In this document: in pieces, positions 1 through 7,310 of the stretch
Layout: each line of letters starts with the position of its first letter
How positions within the stretch are numbered: the first letter of the stretch is position 1
Assembly: GCA_945901125.1 (NCBI GenBank)
Contig: CAMDKD010000004.1
Coordinates: 54,707 to 118,706, forward strand
Reading direction: 5' to 3'
Length of the DNA stretch: 64,000 nucleotides
Source of the DNA: Bordetella parapertussis
Lineage (GTDB): Bacteria; Pseudomonadota; Gammaproteobacteria; Burkholderiales; Burkholderiaceae_C
The notes under the pieces: generated by a model
The model's database searches: none
Told to the model about the DNA's origin: nothing
The model's input: the letters and a program-made list of their open reading frames with translations, nothing else
Position numbers and translations under genes: made by a program

Positions 1-590
1 AAAAAACCGCCGTCACGTGAATTGAAAGCGGTGAATGCACGTGTGCCGTTGATGCCGACCAGCCAATCGGCTTCGGAGCGGCTGCGCGCCGCGTCGGCCA
101 GGCCTTGCATTTGCGCGGCGGTGCGCAAGCTGCCGAAGCCGTCGCGTATGGCTTGCGGCGTCATGGACTGCAGCCACAGGCGTTTGACCGGTTTGTCCAA
201 TGTCTTTTTGCCGCCGGCGTATTGTTCGATCAAGCGGAAGATCAGCTCGCCTTCGCGGCCCGCGTCACAGGCGTTGATGATGGCGCTGACATCTTTGCGC
301 TTGGCCTGCTTGACCACAGCGGCCAGGCGCGACTTGGTTTTTTCCACCGGCTTCAAATCGAAATACGGCGGAATCACAGGCAAATGGGCAAAACTCCATT
401 TGCCGCGTTTCACGTCAAATTCTTCGGGTGCCTGAATTTCCACCAGGTGACCGACCGCGCTGGTGACCACATACGTGTCATTTTCAAAATGATCGTCGTG
501 CTTTTCAAATTTGCCCGCGCTCGGTGTGAGCGCCTTGACGATGTCTTGCGCAACTGAAGGTTTTTCAGCAATGACCAGTGTTTTACTCAT
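1..590 (-). CDS. topB: DNA topoisomerase III (type IA), 5' portion only
   Basis: Type IA topoisomerases cut and rejoin one DNA strand to relax negative supercoils and resolve recombination and replication intermediates in the cytoplasm. The visible 196 residues begin MSKTLVIAEKPSVAQDIV, the Toprim start of TopB/TopA-type enzymes. The acidic Toprim motif DAGREGELIF follows at about residue 110, and SRSEADWLVGIN with TRAF near the end of the visible part is typical of TopB. The ATG at 588-590 is preceded on the minus strand by AAGGA, a good ribosome binding site. The gene runs off the left edge, so the catalytic tyrosine region and any C-terminal zinc fingers cannot be seen. It is divergent from the SET-domain gene, with about 84 bp between the two starts. 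Confidence 0.93.
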   Translation of the reverse strand, partial: MSKTLVIAEKPSVAQDIVKALTPSAGKFEKHDDHFENDTYVVTSAVGHLVEIQAPEEFDVKRGKWSFAHLPVIPPYFDLKPVEKTKSRLAAVVKQAKRKDVSAIINACDAGREGELIFRLIEQYAGGKKTLDKPVKRLWLQSMTPQAIRDGFGSLRTAAQMQGLADAARSRSEADWLVGINGTRAFTAFNSRDGGF

Positions 591-621
591 GAGCGTAATC
601 CTTGCATACAATCGGCATTCT

Positions 622-652
622 CGCGTGCGCGCGCACGCGCACATGTACGTAT
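622..652. other. 31-bp alternating pyrimidine-purine tract with an 18-bp palindrome
   Basis: Every base from 622 to 652 alternates pyrimidine and purine, first CG/CA-rich and then ACATGTACGT-like. Positions 622-639 are also a perfect 18-bp palindrome. Such tracts can adopt Z-DNA or cruciform structure under negative supercoiling. It occupies the intergenic region between the divergent topB and SET genes, where both promoters must lie. A regulatory role is inference. Confidence 0.7.
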
Positions 653-674
653 TCAACTTAACAGAGTTTTCAAC

Positions 675-1148
675 TTGACCTCCCCCATCATCGCACCCGC
701 CCATGGCAAGCGCATTGAAGTCCGCAACTCAGGCGTGCATGGCAAGGGCGTGTTTGCTCTGGTGCCTATCGCCAAAGGCGAAATCATCATTGAATACTTA
801 GGCGAGGTCATCAGCTGGAAAAAAGCGCAAAAACGCCATCCCCACGACCCCAGCGATCCTAACCACACGTTTTATTTCCACGTCAGCAAAAAAAATGTGA
901 TTGATGCACTTTACGGCGGCAACGACGCGCGCTGGATCAACCACGCGTGTGCGCCTAACTGCGAAGCCGACGAGGCCGGCGGGCGTATTTTCATCCGCAC
1001 GCTGCGCAAGATCAAAGCCGGTGAAGAGCTGAATTACGACTACGGCCTGGTGATAGACGAGAAATACACGCCCGAGCTGCTGGCCGAATACCCCTGCCGC
1101 TGCGGTGCCCGGGTGTGTCGTGGCACCTTGCTGTCGCCCAAAGACTGA
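675..1148 (+). CDS. SET domain-containing protein-lysine methyltransferase
   Basis: The 157-residue product is almost entirely a SET domain, which transfers methyl from S-adenosylmethionine to lysine side chains. Visible motifs are GVHGKGVFA (about 20-28), EYLGEVI (40-46), NHACAPNCE (89-97, the NHSCxPN motif), GEELNYDYG (116-124, with the catalytic tyrosines) and a short post-SET CRCGARVCRG (141-150) whose cysteines probably bind zinc. The start is TTG at 675; no good upstream alternative is seen. It is followed after about 34 bp by birA, so co-transcription is likely. Bacterial SET proteins are often of unknown substrate; histone-like proteins or ribosomal proteins are possible targets, but nothing here decides. 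Confidence 0.9.
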   Translation: MTSPIIAPAHGKRIEVRNSGVHGKGVFALVPIAKGEIIIEYLGEVISWKKAQKRHPHDPSDPNHTFYFHVSKKNVIDALYGGNDARWINHACAPNCEADEAGGRIFIRTLRKIKAGEELNYDYGLVIDEKYTPELLAEYPCRCGARVCRGTLLSPKD

Positions 1149-1182
1149 AGCCGGCGCTTCGCTCTGACCCGGCCGCAAACCC

Positions 1183-1995
1183 ATGCCAGCCGATCGCCTT
1201 GATCCTTGGAACCTGAGTGGCTTGCAAGCGCTGCTGGCGCCACTGGATCACCAAGCGCAGGTGGAACACGTCAGCGACATAGATTCCACCAATACCGAGC
1301 TGATGCGCCGTGGCCGCGCGGGGGACACCCGCACCTGTTTGCTGCTGGCCGATGCGCAAAGCGCCGGTCGCGGCCGCCTGGGCCGCCAATGGCACAGCCG
1401 CCCGGGCGACGCCTTGCTGATGTCGCTGGGCGTGACGCTGGCGCCGCAGCACTGGTCCGGTTTGTCGCTGGCTGTGGGTTGCTGTCTGGCCGATGCGCTG
1501 GATCCGACCCTGGACAAGGGCATAGGCTTGAAATGGCCGAACGACTTGATGCTGACACCTTGGGACAAACCGCGCAAACTTGGCGGCATATTGATAGAAA
1601 CCGTGCTTCGCCAGGGTGACGCCGGGCAGGCCCGCTTTGCGGTCATTGGTATAGGCCTGAACCTGGCCACGCCGCCCGCCGCCGACTACCGCACCGAACC
1701 GGCTGGTTTGCGAGAGCTGCTGGGCCCGCAAACCAAGGCGCATGACTTGTTGCTGCAGATACTGCCGGGTTTGGTACAGGGCTTAAACCGTTTTTGCGCC
1801 AGCGGCTTTGCCGCGTTTTCAAATGAATTCGCCCGCCGTGATGTGTTGCTGGGCAAGCCTTTGCAATTGAGCGACGGCAACCGAGGCAGGGCCGCCGGTG
1901 TTGATGCTCAGGGCGTGTTGTGGCTGGACAGCGACAACGGTCGCATACCGGTCAGCAGCGACGAAGTCCGTATCGCCGATGCGGGGCCGGCATGA
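1183..1995 (+). CDS. birA: Biotin--[acetyl-CoA carboxylase] ligase, without N-terminal DNA-binding domain
   Basis: BirA makes biotinyl-5'-AMP from biotin and ATP and transfers biotin to the carboxyl carrier protein of acetyl-CoA carboxylase. The 270-residue protein shows DSTNTEL (34-40), the adenylate loop GRGRLGR (62-68), KWPND (117-121) carrying the catalytic lysine, and GGILIE (134-139), followed by a C-terminal SH3-like cap. The winged helix of the E. coli repressor form is absent: the catalytic domain starts within the first 35 residues, so this should be a monofunctional ligase that does not repress bio genes. The stop codon overlaps the ATG of the next small gene (ATGA). Confidence 0.94.
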   Translation: MPADRLDPWNLSGLQALLAPLDHQAQVEHVSDIDSTNTELMRRGRAGDTRTCLLLADAQSAGRGRLGRQWHSRPGDALLMSLGVTLAPQHWSGLSLAVGCCLADALDPTLDKGIGLKWPNDLMLTPWDKPRKLGGILIETVLRQGDAGQARFAVIGIGLNLATPPAADYRTEPAGLRELLGPQTKAHDLLLQILPGLVQGLNRFCASGFAAFSNEFARRDVLLGKPLQLSDGNRGRAAGVDAQGVLWLDSDNGRIPVSSDEVRIADAGPA

Positions 1996-2177
1996 AGCAC
2001 TGGCGAAAGTGGCTGACGTTGCTGTTGGTATTGCTCAACCTAGGTTTTGCCGCCTGGACTAACGATTATTTAAAGCCACTGGGCTGGCAACCGGCTGATC
2101 CGCGCGAACCGCAGCGTTTGCAGCAGCAGCAGCGCCCGGACGCATTGCAGCTGATTGCGCCAGATCAGCGTCAGTGA
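1992..2177 (+). CDS. 61-aa membrane-anchored hypothetical protein
   Basis: The ATG at 1992 overlaps the birA stop by four bases, a classic translational coupling, and the frame runs to a TGA at 2175-2177. The product has a charged start (MKHWRKW), one hydrophobic segment (about residues 7-22) and a polar tail with DPREPQRLQQQQRPDALQL. From memory this pattern, one membrane helix then a REPxRLxxQxRPxAL tail, recurs in small proteins next to birA in Comamonadaceae, which supports a real gene of unknown function. Its last 119 bases overlap, antisense, the 3' end of the cytochrome c peroxidase gene. Confidence 0.7.
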   Translation: MKHWRKWLTLLLVLLNLGFAAWTNDYLKPLGWQPADPREPQRLQQQQRPDALQLIAPDQRQ

Positions 2178-3333
2178 GTGTTTGCAAAAAAGCCAGCACA
2201 TCGTCTATGTCTTGTTCGCTCAAGCGCGGCTGCTCCCCCGGTTTTTGACCATAGGGAACCTCGTCACGGTTGACATTGGCGCGCAAACTGGGGTGCACGC
2301 CGCCCAAGGGCTTGCTTGTGCCGTACCAGCGTTTCGGGTCAGTGTCACGGGTGGCGTAAAACGAGATGGCTTCGCGCAAATCGGTCATGTAAGCGTTGTG
2401 GAAAAACGCGCGCCGCACGGCCACATTGCGCAATGTGGGCACTTTGAAAGCGCCGCACAAGCTGCTTGCATCCGAGCGAGTGCGAACCAGATGGTGGGTG
2501 CACACACCCTTATCTAAGGGGAGGTTTTTAAGCATTTGCGCTGACGCAGGCACGCCGAGGTTGTCGTAACTGTTGTCGGTGAACAAAGCCGGCGTGCCGT
2601 CTTTGTCAGCTTCTGCGGTGTGACAAGCGGCGCAATTGCCTTTTTCAGGGTCTTTGAACAGTTCCCAACCACGCGCTTGTGGTGCGGAGAAACTGGCTTT
2701 GCCTAGAGAGACCCGGTCAAATAACGAGTCAAACGGGTGAAAGTCGGTGTCTTCGGTTTGGTAGCTGGCCAGCGCCTGCTTCATGCCGGCAAACGCTTTG
2801 TCTGGTTGCTGCCAAATGTTGGTGCCGAACAAGCGCTCGAACTCAGCGGCATAAGCGGCGCGAGACAGTTTGGCAACGACGCTGGCTTTGTCAGGGTTTG
2901 CCATTTCAGCCGGGTTCAAAAAAGGCTCTGCGGCTTGTGCTGCCAAACTGTCAGCGCGGCCATCCCAAAAAAAACCGCCGCTGGCTTTGCCTTCTTCGTC
3001 AAAGTGCAAACTGGTGTTGCGCCAAATATAACGCAGCGAGGGAGTGTTACGAACGCCTGTGAACTGCATCTGGGGCCCGCCGATCTCGAGCCCGCGTGCC
3101 GAGGCATGACCGAATTCTTTCATATGGCAACTGGCGCAAGACTGTTTGCCGGAGGCCGACAGGGATTTGTCATGAAACACTTGCTCACCGAGCCGCGCTT
3201 GGGCAGATAACAGTTGGCTAGGGTTTTGTTTCTGACTTTGTTGCCAACCCAGCCAAGCCAAGGCGCACAGCACCACAGCGACCGGCACCAGCCAGATGAC
3301 AAACCCGCGGAGATGGCTAAGCCGTCGTTTCAT
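2059..3333 (-). CDS. Dihaem cytochrome c peroxidase (CcpA/MauG family), membrane-anchored
   Basis: Members of this family carry two c-type haems and reduce hydrogen peroxide in the periplasm, or in the MauG branch oxidise protein side chains. The 424-residue product starts with a basic stretch and one membrane helix (about 10-29), then has haem motifs CASCH (66-70) and CAACH (234-238). The conserved stretch GAFKVPTLRNVAVRR, typical of the C-terminal haem domain, follows. Only 5 bp separate it from the upstream fbpA, so the two are probably one transcript under the Fur-like box. The last 40 or so residues are Ala-rich, lie outside the recognisable domain and are encoded opposite the 61-codon gene, so the tail may be a late extension. 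Substrate and electron donor cannot be told from sequence. Confidence 0.88.
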   Translation of the reverse strand: MKRRLSHLRGFVIWLVPVAVVLCALAWLGWQQSQKQNPSQLLSAQARLGEQVFHDKSLSASGKQSCASCHMKEFGHASARGLEIGGPQMQFTGVRNTPSLRYIWRNTSLHFDEEGKASGGFFWDGRADSLAAQAAEPFLNPAEMANPDKASVVAKLSRAAYAAEFERLFGTNIWQQPDKAFAGMKQALASYQTEDTDFHPFDSLFDRVSLGKASFSAPQARGWELFKDPEKGNCAACHTAEADKDGTPALFTDNSYDNLGVPASAQMLKNLPLDKGVCTHHLVRTRSDASSLCGAFKVPTLRNVAVRRAFFHNAYMTDLREAISFYATRDTDPKRWYGTSKPLGGVHPSLRANVNRDEVPYGQKPGEQPRLSEQDIDDVLAFLQTLTDADLAQSAAMRPGAAAAANAAVRADQPVASPVALNNR

Positions 3334-3338
3334 GGGGT

Positions 3339-4412
3339 TCAGCGCAGTCCAACACGGTCTAGCATTTGTTGCACTTTCACCTGGTTCATGCCCACCACAC
3401 TCGCGGGTAATTTCTCGCTTTTAAAGGATGCGCCACCCATGGCTTTAAGCGCCGGGTTGTTGATAGAAAGTCCTTTGATCACCGGCCACTCATTATTGCC
3501 ATCGGCGAAATAGGTTTGCGCTTGTTCACTCACCAAATAGTTGAGAAATGCAACCGCGTTTTCCGGGTGCTTGGCGTGGCGCGCTACTGCACCACCGGCG
3601 ATGTTGACATGCGTACCCCAACTGTTTTGGTTGGGTAGCATCACCCCAATGCGCTCCACCACGGCTTTGTCTTGCGGGTTGTCGCTGCGGTAGAGCCTGG
3701 CCAGGTAATACGAGTTGGCCAAAGCCACGCCACATTCACCGCTGGCCACGCCTTTGATTTGGTCGGTGTCGCCGCCTTTGGGTTGGCGCGCCAGATTGGC
3801 CACCAAACCCTTAAGCCAAACTTCCGTGGCAGGTGCGCCTAAATGCTCCAGCATGGCTCCGAACAAGGACAGGTTGTAGGGGTGCGAACCTGAACGAATA
3901 CACAAGCGGCCGGCAAATTTGGGGTCGGCCAGTTTTTCATAGCTGTCGACATCTTCAGGTTTGAATTTTTGCTTGTCGTAGACGATGACGCGGGCGCGGG
4001 TGGACAAGCCAAACCAGCGCGTTCCCTCGGGCCGTTGCTTGGCGCGCAAATGCTCTGGCACCGCTTTGAGCAACGCGGGCGACTGCACCGGCGCAAACAA
4101 ATCCTCTATTTCGCCTTTCCACAAGCGCGCGGCATCAACCAGCAAAATCACGTCTGCCGGCGAAGCCGATCCTTCGGCTTTGAGTCGGGCCAATATGCCA
4201 GCATCGTCCGCGTCGACGCGGTTGATTTTGATGCCGCTTGCACGCGTGAAGTTGTCATAAAGGGCTTCATCTGTGGCGTAATGGCGTGCCGAGTACAAGT
4301 TGAGAACCGGCTCCTCAGCGGCAAAGCCGGTCAGACTTAAAAGAAAAAAACCTGTCGCCGCGAGGAGTCGGCCGACCTTGACAAAACGATGAGTAAGGGT
4401 AGAAGAGCGCAT
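3339..4412 (-). CDS. fbpA: Fe(3+) ABC transporter periplasmic substrate-binding protein (FbpA/FutA type)
   Basis: This is the periplasmic ferric-ion receptor of an FbpABC importer. The 357 residues begin with a Sec signal peptide (MRSSTLTHRF to about LTGFAA). The mature part opens VLNLYSARHYATDEALYDNF, characteristic of the FutA/FbpA family. NSYYLARLY near residue 240 carries the tandem tyrosines that coordinate Fe3+. The ATG at 4410-4412 has AAAGGTG upstream. It is followed by the cytochrome c peroxidase gene and preceded by fbpB on the same strand. A perfect 19-bp Fur-like palindrome lies 40-60 bp upstream of the start, so iron repression is likely. Confidence 0.93.
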   Translation of the reverse strand: MRSSTLTHRFVKVGRLLAATGFFLLSLTGFAAEEPVLNLYSARHYATDEALYDNFTRASGIKINRVDADDAGILARLKAEGSASPADVILLVDAARLWKGEIEDLFAPVQSPALLKAVPEHLRAKQRPEGTRWFGLSTRARVIVYDKQKFKPEDVDSYEKLADPKFAGRLCIRSGSHPYNLSLFGAMLEHLGAPATEVWLKGLVANLARQPKGGDTDQIKGVASGECGVALANSYYLARLYRSDNPQDKAVVERIGVMLPNQNSWGTHVNIAGGAVARHAKHPENAVAFLNYLVSEQAQTYFADGNNEWPVIKGLSINNPALKAMGGASFKSEKLPASVVGMNQVKVQQMLDRVGLR

Positions 4413-4452
4413 GCAGACACCTTTTCAACATAACAGGCATCATCTTAAATCA

Positions 4453-4471
4453 AATGCGAACTATTCGCATT
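4453..4471. promoter_or_regulatory. Probable Fur box upstream of fbpA
   Basis: The sequence is a perfect inverted repeat, AATGCGAA-CTA-TTCGCATT, 19 bp long like a classic Fur box. Its AATGCGAA/TTCGCATT arms match the AATGNGAA-type half sites of many proteobacterial Fur operators. It sits in the 71-bp gap between fbpB and the fbpA start, ahead of two iron-related genes. Assignment to Fur is inference from form and context. Confidence 0.72.
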
Positions 4472-4483
4472 CGTTTTGAATGG

Positions 4484-6097
4484 TCAGGGTTTTTGTGCGC
4501 TTTTTTGGGCTCTGGCCATCAGCAGCACCGGTAACAAACCTGCAACCACCAAGGCCAGCGAGGGCAGTGCAGCTTCGCCCAAACGCTCATCGCGTGCAAG
4601 TTGGTAAGCCATGACTGCCAGGGTGTCTGTGTTGAATGGTCGCAACACCAAGGTAGCCGGCAACTCTTTCATGACATCCACCCATACCAGCAGCATGGCC
4701 GAAGCCGCAGACGGGCGCAGCAGTGGCCAGTGAACTCGCCAAAATATATCTTGACCAGAGGAACCGAGCATGCGGGCGCTTTCATCGGCGCTGAGAGAAA
4801 TGCGTGAATAGCCGCTTTGCACACTTTGCAAAGCCACAGCGATAAAGCGAACCAAGTAAGCCCACAAAAGTCCGAGCAGAGTTGCGGTCAGCCAAAAGCC
4901 GACGCCGCTCTCAGGCCAGCGTTGCTGAATCCATGACAGGGGAAGTAACAAACCAACCACGATGACAACGCCGGGAACGGCATAACCTAAGCCTGCCAAT
5001 TGCGTACTGAACCGACGCCACCAGGTCGGGCGTGTGCGCACGCCGTGGGCCAACACCAAAGCCAGCCCGACAGCCAGCACAGCACTCATACCGCCAAGTC
5101 TCAAGCTGTTCCAAAACCACCCGGCAAAGGCCGCCCACGGCAAGGCTTGTTGCTGGCTGCCGATCCACAAGGCATGGCCCATGATCAAAAGAGGGAAGAC
5201 AAACCCCAGCAATACCGGCAACACACACAAAACAAACGCCATAGCCGCACGCCAACCGTGAAGACGCATTGCTTGTGATTCTTGGGTGCGTGAGGTCGTG
5301 CGGCGGTTGGCAAACCGAAGCCGTGCTTGGGCGCGGTATTCCACCCACAGCACTGCCGCCACCAGCAAGAGCAAAAAAGAAGACAGCTGAGCGGCCGCCA
5401 CACGGTTATCCATGACCAGCCAGGCTTTGTAAATGCCAGTGGAAAAAGTTTGCACACCAAAATAACTACTCACACCAAAATCGGCCAGCGTCTCCATCAT
5501 GGCCAACGCCAATCCCGCTGCAATCGCAGGACGCGCTAACGGCAAGGCCACACGAAAAACTCGGCGTGGCAAACTAGCGCCCAACAAACGGGCAGCCTCC
5601 ATTAACTGTGGCGCGCGTTCAGAAAATGCACTGCGGCACAGCAAATACACATAAGGATACAAACTCAAACTCAACACGACGGCAGCGCCCCAGGTGCTGC
5701 GAACATCGGGCCATAAAGCGCCTTGCCAGCCGCTGTGCAGACGCAACCAGATTTGCAGCGGCCCGCTGTATTGCAAAAAATCGGTGTAAGCATAAGCAAC
5801 CACATAAGCAGGCATGGCCAGTGGCAGCAACAATAACCAACTCAGGGTTTGCCGTCCTGGAAAGTCAAACAGGCTGACGGCAGCCGCGCCGACACTGCCT
5901 ATGCTGACTACACCAAGCGCTACCAGCAGGCACAAAAGCAGACTGGTCAGCGTGTATTCAGGAAGAACTGTTTCAAGCAAGCCCTGCCAGACAGCGGCAG
6001 AAGTGGTGTCCCATTGCAGCCAGGCGAACAGCACCATCAACACAGGTGCGACGAGCATACAAACGGTGAATCCGCGAAGAAAGCTAAACAAGGGCAT
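4484..6097 (-). CDS. fbpB: Fe(3+) ABC transporter permease (FbpB type, fused double permease)
   Basis: The product is the inner-membrane channel of the ferric importer. At 537 residues it has the usual length for FbpB, in which two BPD-type permease domains are fused; roughly twelve hydrophobic segments can be counted. Each half has an EAA-type loop that docks on the ATPase: EAARLLGASLPRRVFRVALPL in the first half and ESARMLGSSGQDIFWRVHWP in the second. I chose the ATG at 6095-6097 (MPLFSFLRGF); the frame stays open upstream to a TTG at 6124 that would add nine residues, and neither start has a strong ribosome binding site. It is divergent from fbpC and separated from fbpA by 71 bp holding the Fur-like box. 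Confidence 0.92.
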   Translation of the reverse strand: MPLFSFLRGFTVCMLVAPVLMVLFAWLQWDTTSAAVWQGLLETVLPEYTLTSLLLCLLVALGVVSIGSVGAAAVSLFDFPGRQTLSWLLLLPLAMPAYVVAYAYTDFLQYSGPLQIWLRLHSGWQGALWPDVRSTWGAAVVLSLSLYPYVYLLCRSAFSERAPQLMEAARLLGASLPRRVFRVALPLARPAIAAGLALAMMETLADFGVSSYFGVQTFSTGIYKAWLVMDNRVAAAQLSSFLLLLVAAVLWVEYRAQARLRFANRRTTSRTQESQAMRLHGWRAAMAFVLCVLPVLLGFVFPLLIMGHALWIGSQQQALPWAAFAGWFWNSLRLGGMSAVLAVGLALVLAHGVRTRPTWWRRFSTQLAGLGYAVPGVVIVVGLLLPLSWIQQRWPESGVGFWLTATLLGLLWAYLVRFIAVALQSVQSGYSRISLSADESARMLGSSGQDIFWRVHWPLLRPSAASAMLLVWVDVMKELPATLVLRPFNTDTLAVMAYQLARDERLGEAALPSLALVVAGLLPVLLMARAQKSAQKP

Positions 6098-6136
6098 GGC
6101 GTGAAGCAGCACGTAGGCAAGCAAGGGTAAGCGGCG

Positions 6137-6170
6137 ATTGTAGGCAGCAGGCTATGTGCCTGCCTACAAT
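6137..6170. promoter_or_regulatory. Inverted repeat between divergent fbpB and fbpC
   Basis: ATTGTAGGCA at 6137-6146 and its exact reverse complement TGCCTACAAT at 6161-6170 flank 14 bases that extend the pairing imperfectly (GCAGGC ... GCC). It ends 7 bp before the fbpC start, so it may be an operator or an RNA hairpin in the fbpC leader. It does not resemble a Fur box. The function is unknown. Confidence 0.5.
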
Positions 6171-6177
6171 CCTTCTC

Positions 6178-7275
6178 ATGTACATAGATGTGTCAGATTT
6201 GCAAGTACGCTATCCGGGGCGCGACCAAGCTGCGGTGAACCATGTGAGTTTTGGTTTGCACCAAGGTCAAATGGGGGTGTTGATCGGCCCCTCCGGTTGC
6301 GGCAAGACCACTTTGCTCAGAGCCGTCGCCGGGCTCGAGCCGGTCAATGGGGGTGTCATTTCCATGAATGGACAGATCATAGGCAGTACTTCCGTACACC
6401 GTCCCGCTGAAAACCGACGCATTGGCATGGTGTTTCAAGACTACGCCTTGTTTCCTCATCTCAGTGTCGAAAAAAACATTGGTTTTGGCATAAATCATTG
6501 GAATGGGACAAAGCGTGACGCACGCGTGAAAGATTTGTTGTCTTTGGTGGGATTGTCTTCAGTGCCTAAGCAATACCCGCATGAGCTGTCTGGCGGGCAG
6601 CAGCAACGTGTGGCATTAGCACGGGCGTTGGCACCCGAGCCATTGTTGTTGCTTTTGGACGAGCCGTTTTCCAATCTGGATGTGGACTTGCGCGAAAGGC
6701 TGGCGCACGAGCTGCGCGGGATATTGCATCAAGCACAAATCACTGCGTTGTTTGTCACGCATGACCAGATGGAAGCCTTTGCTTTGGGCGATGTCATCGG
6801 TGTGATGAACCAAGGCAAAATTGAGCAATGGGACGATGCATACCGGCTTTACCATCGTCCTAAGACGCGCTTTGTCGCAGAATTCATCGGACACGGTGTG
6901 TTTGCTCCTGCCAAGGCCAGGCAGCAAGGCCAGCACATGGTGTTGCATACCCCTTTGGGGGATTTACAAAATATGGACGAACATTTCGTGCAACAACCGA
7001 TCGCGAATGATGGTGTCTGCGAAGTTTTGCTGCGGGCAGATGACATCGTGCATGACGATGATGCGCCAGTGAAAGCTGAAATCCTGCGCAAAGCTTTTCG
7101 CGGCTCCGAGTTTTTGTACACCTTGCGATTGGCCGGTGGTCAAACTGTGCTGACCCATGTGCCCAGTCACCATGATCACCATGTGGGGGAGTGGATCGGC
7201 ATTCGACTGCAAGCAGACCATGTGGTGGTGTTTGGCGCAAGCTCAAACTCAGAAAAGCAAGTTAAGCCACAGTGA
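6178..7275 (+). CDS. fbpC: Fe(3+) ABC transporter ATP-binding protein (FbpC type)
   Basis: This is the cytoplasmic ATPase that energises the FbpAB importer. Numbered from ATG 6178 (MYIDVSDLQV), the 365 residues show Walker A GPSGCGKTT (37-45), Q-loop FQDYALFPH (86-94), signature LSGGQQQR (137-144), Walker B LLLLLDEPF (156-164) and the H-loop LFVTHDQMEA. A C-terminal TOBE-like domain follows, as in ferric and other CUT-type ATPases. The frame is open upstream to 6154, but that start would lie inside the inverted repeat, so 6178 is preferred. It is transcribed opposite to fbpB and fbpA, an unusual split of an importer usually arranged as fbpABC. Confidence 0.93.
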   Translation: MYIDVSDLQVRYPGRDQAAVNHVSFGLHQGQMGVLIGPSGCGKTTLLRAVAGLEPVNGGVISMNGQIIGSTSVHRPAENRRIGMVFQDYALFPHLSVEKNIGFGINHWNGTKRDARVKDLLSLVGLSSVPKQYPHELSGGQQQRVALARALAPEPLLLLLDEPFSNLDVDLRERLAHELRGILHQAQITALFVTHDQMEAFALGDVIGVMNQGKIEQWDDAYRLYHRPKTRFVAEFIGHGVFAPAKARQQGQHMVLHTPLGDLQNMDEHFVQQPIANDGVCEVLLRADDIVHDDDAPVKAEILRKAFRGSEFLYTLRLAGGQTVLTHVPSHHDHHVGEWIGIRLQADHVVVFGASSNSEKQVKPQ

Positions 7276-7310
7276 TGTTTTTTACTTGTCAGCAAATCGT
7301 AGACATAAAT

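Noticed and set aside
1012..1743. 243-codon antisense frame across the SET gene and birA
   Set aside because: Overlaps two well-supported genes and has Gln/Arg-rich shadow composition.
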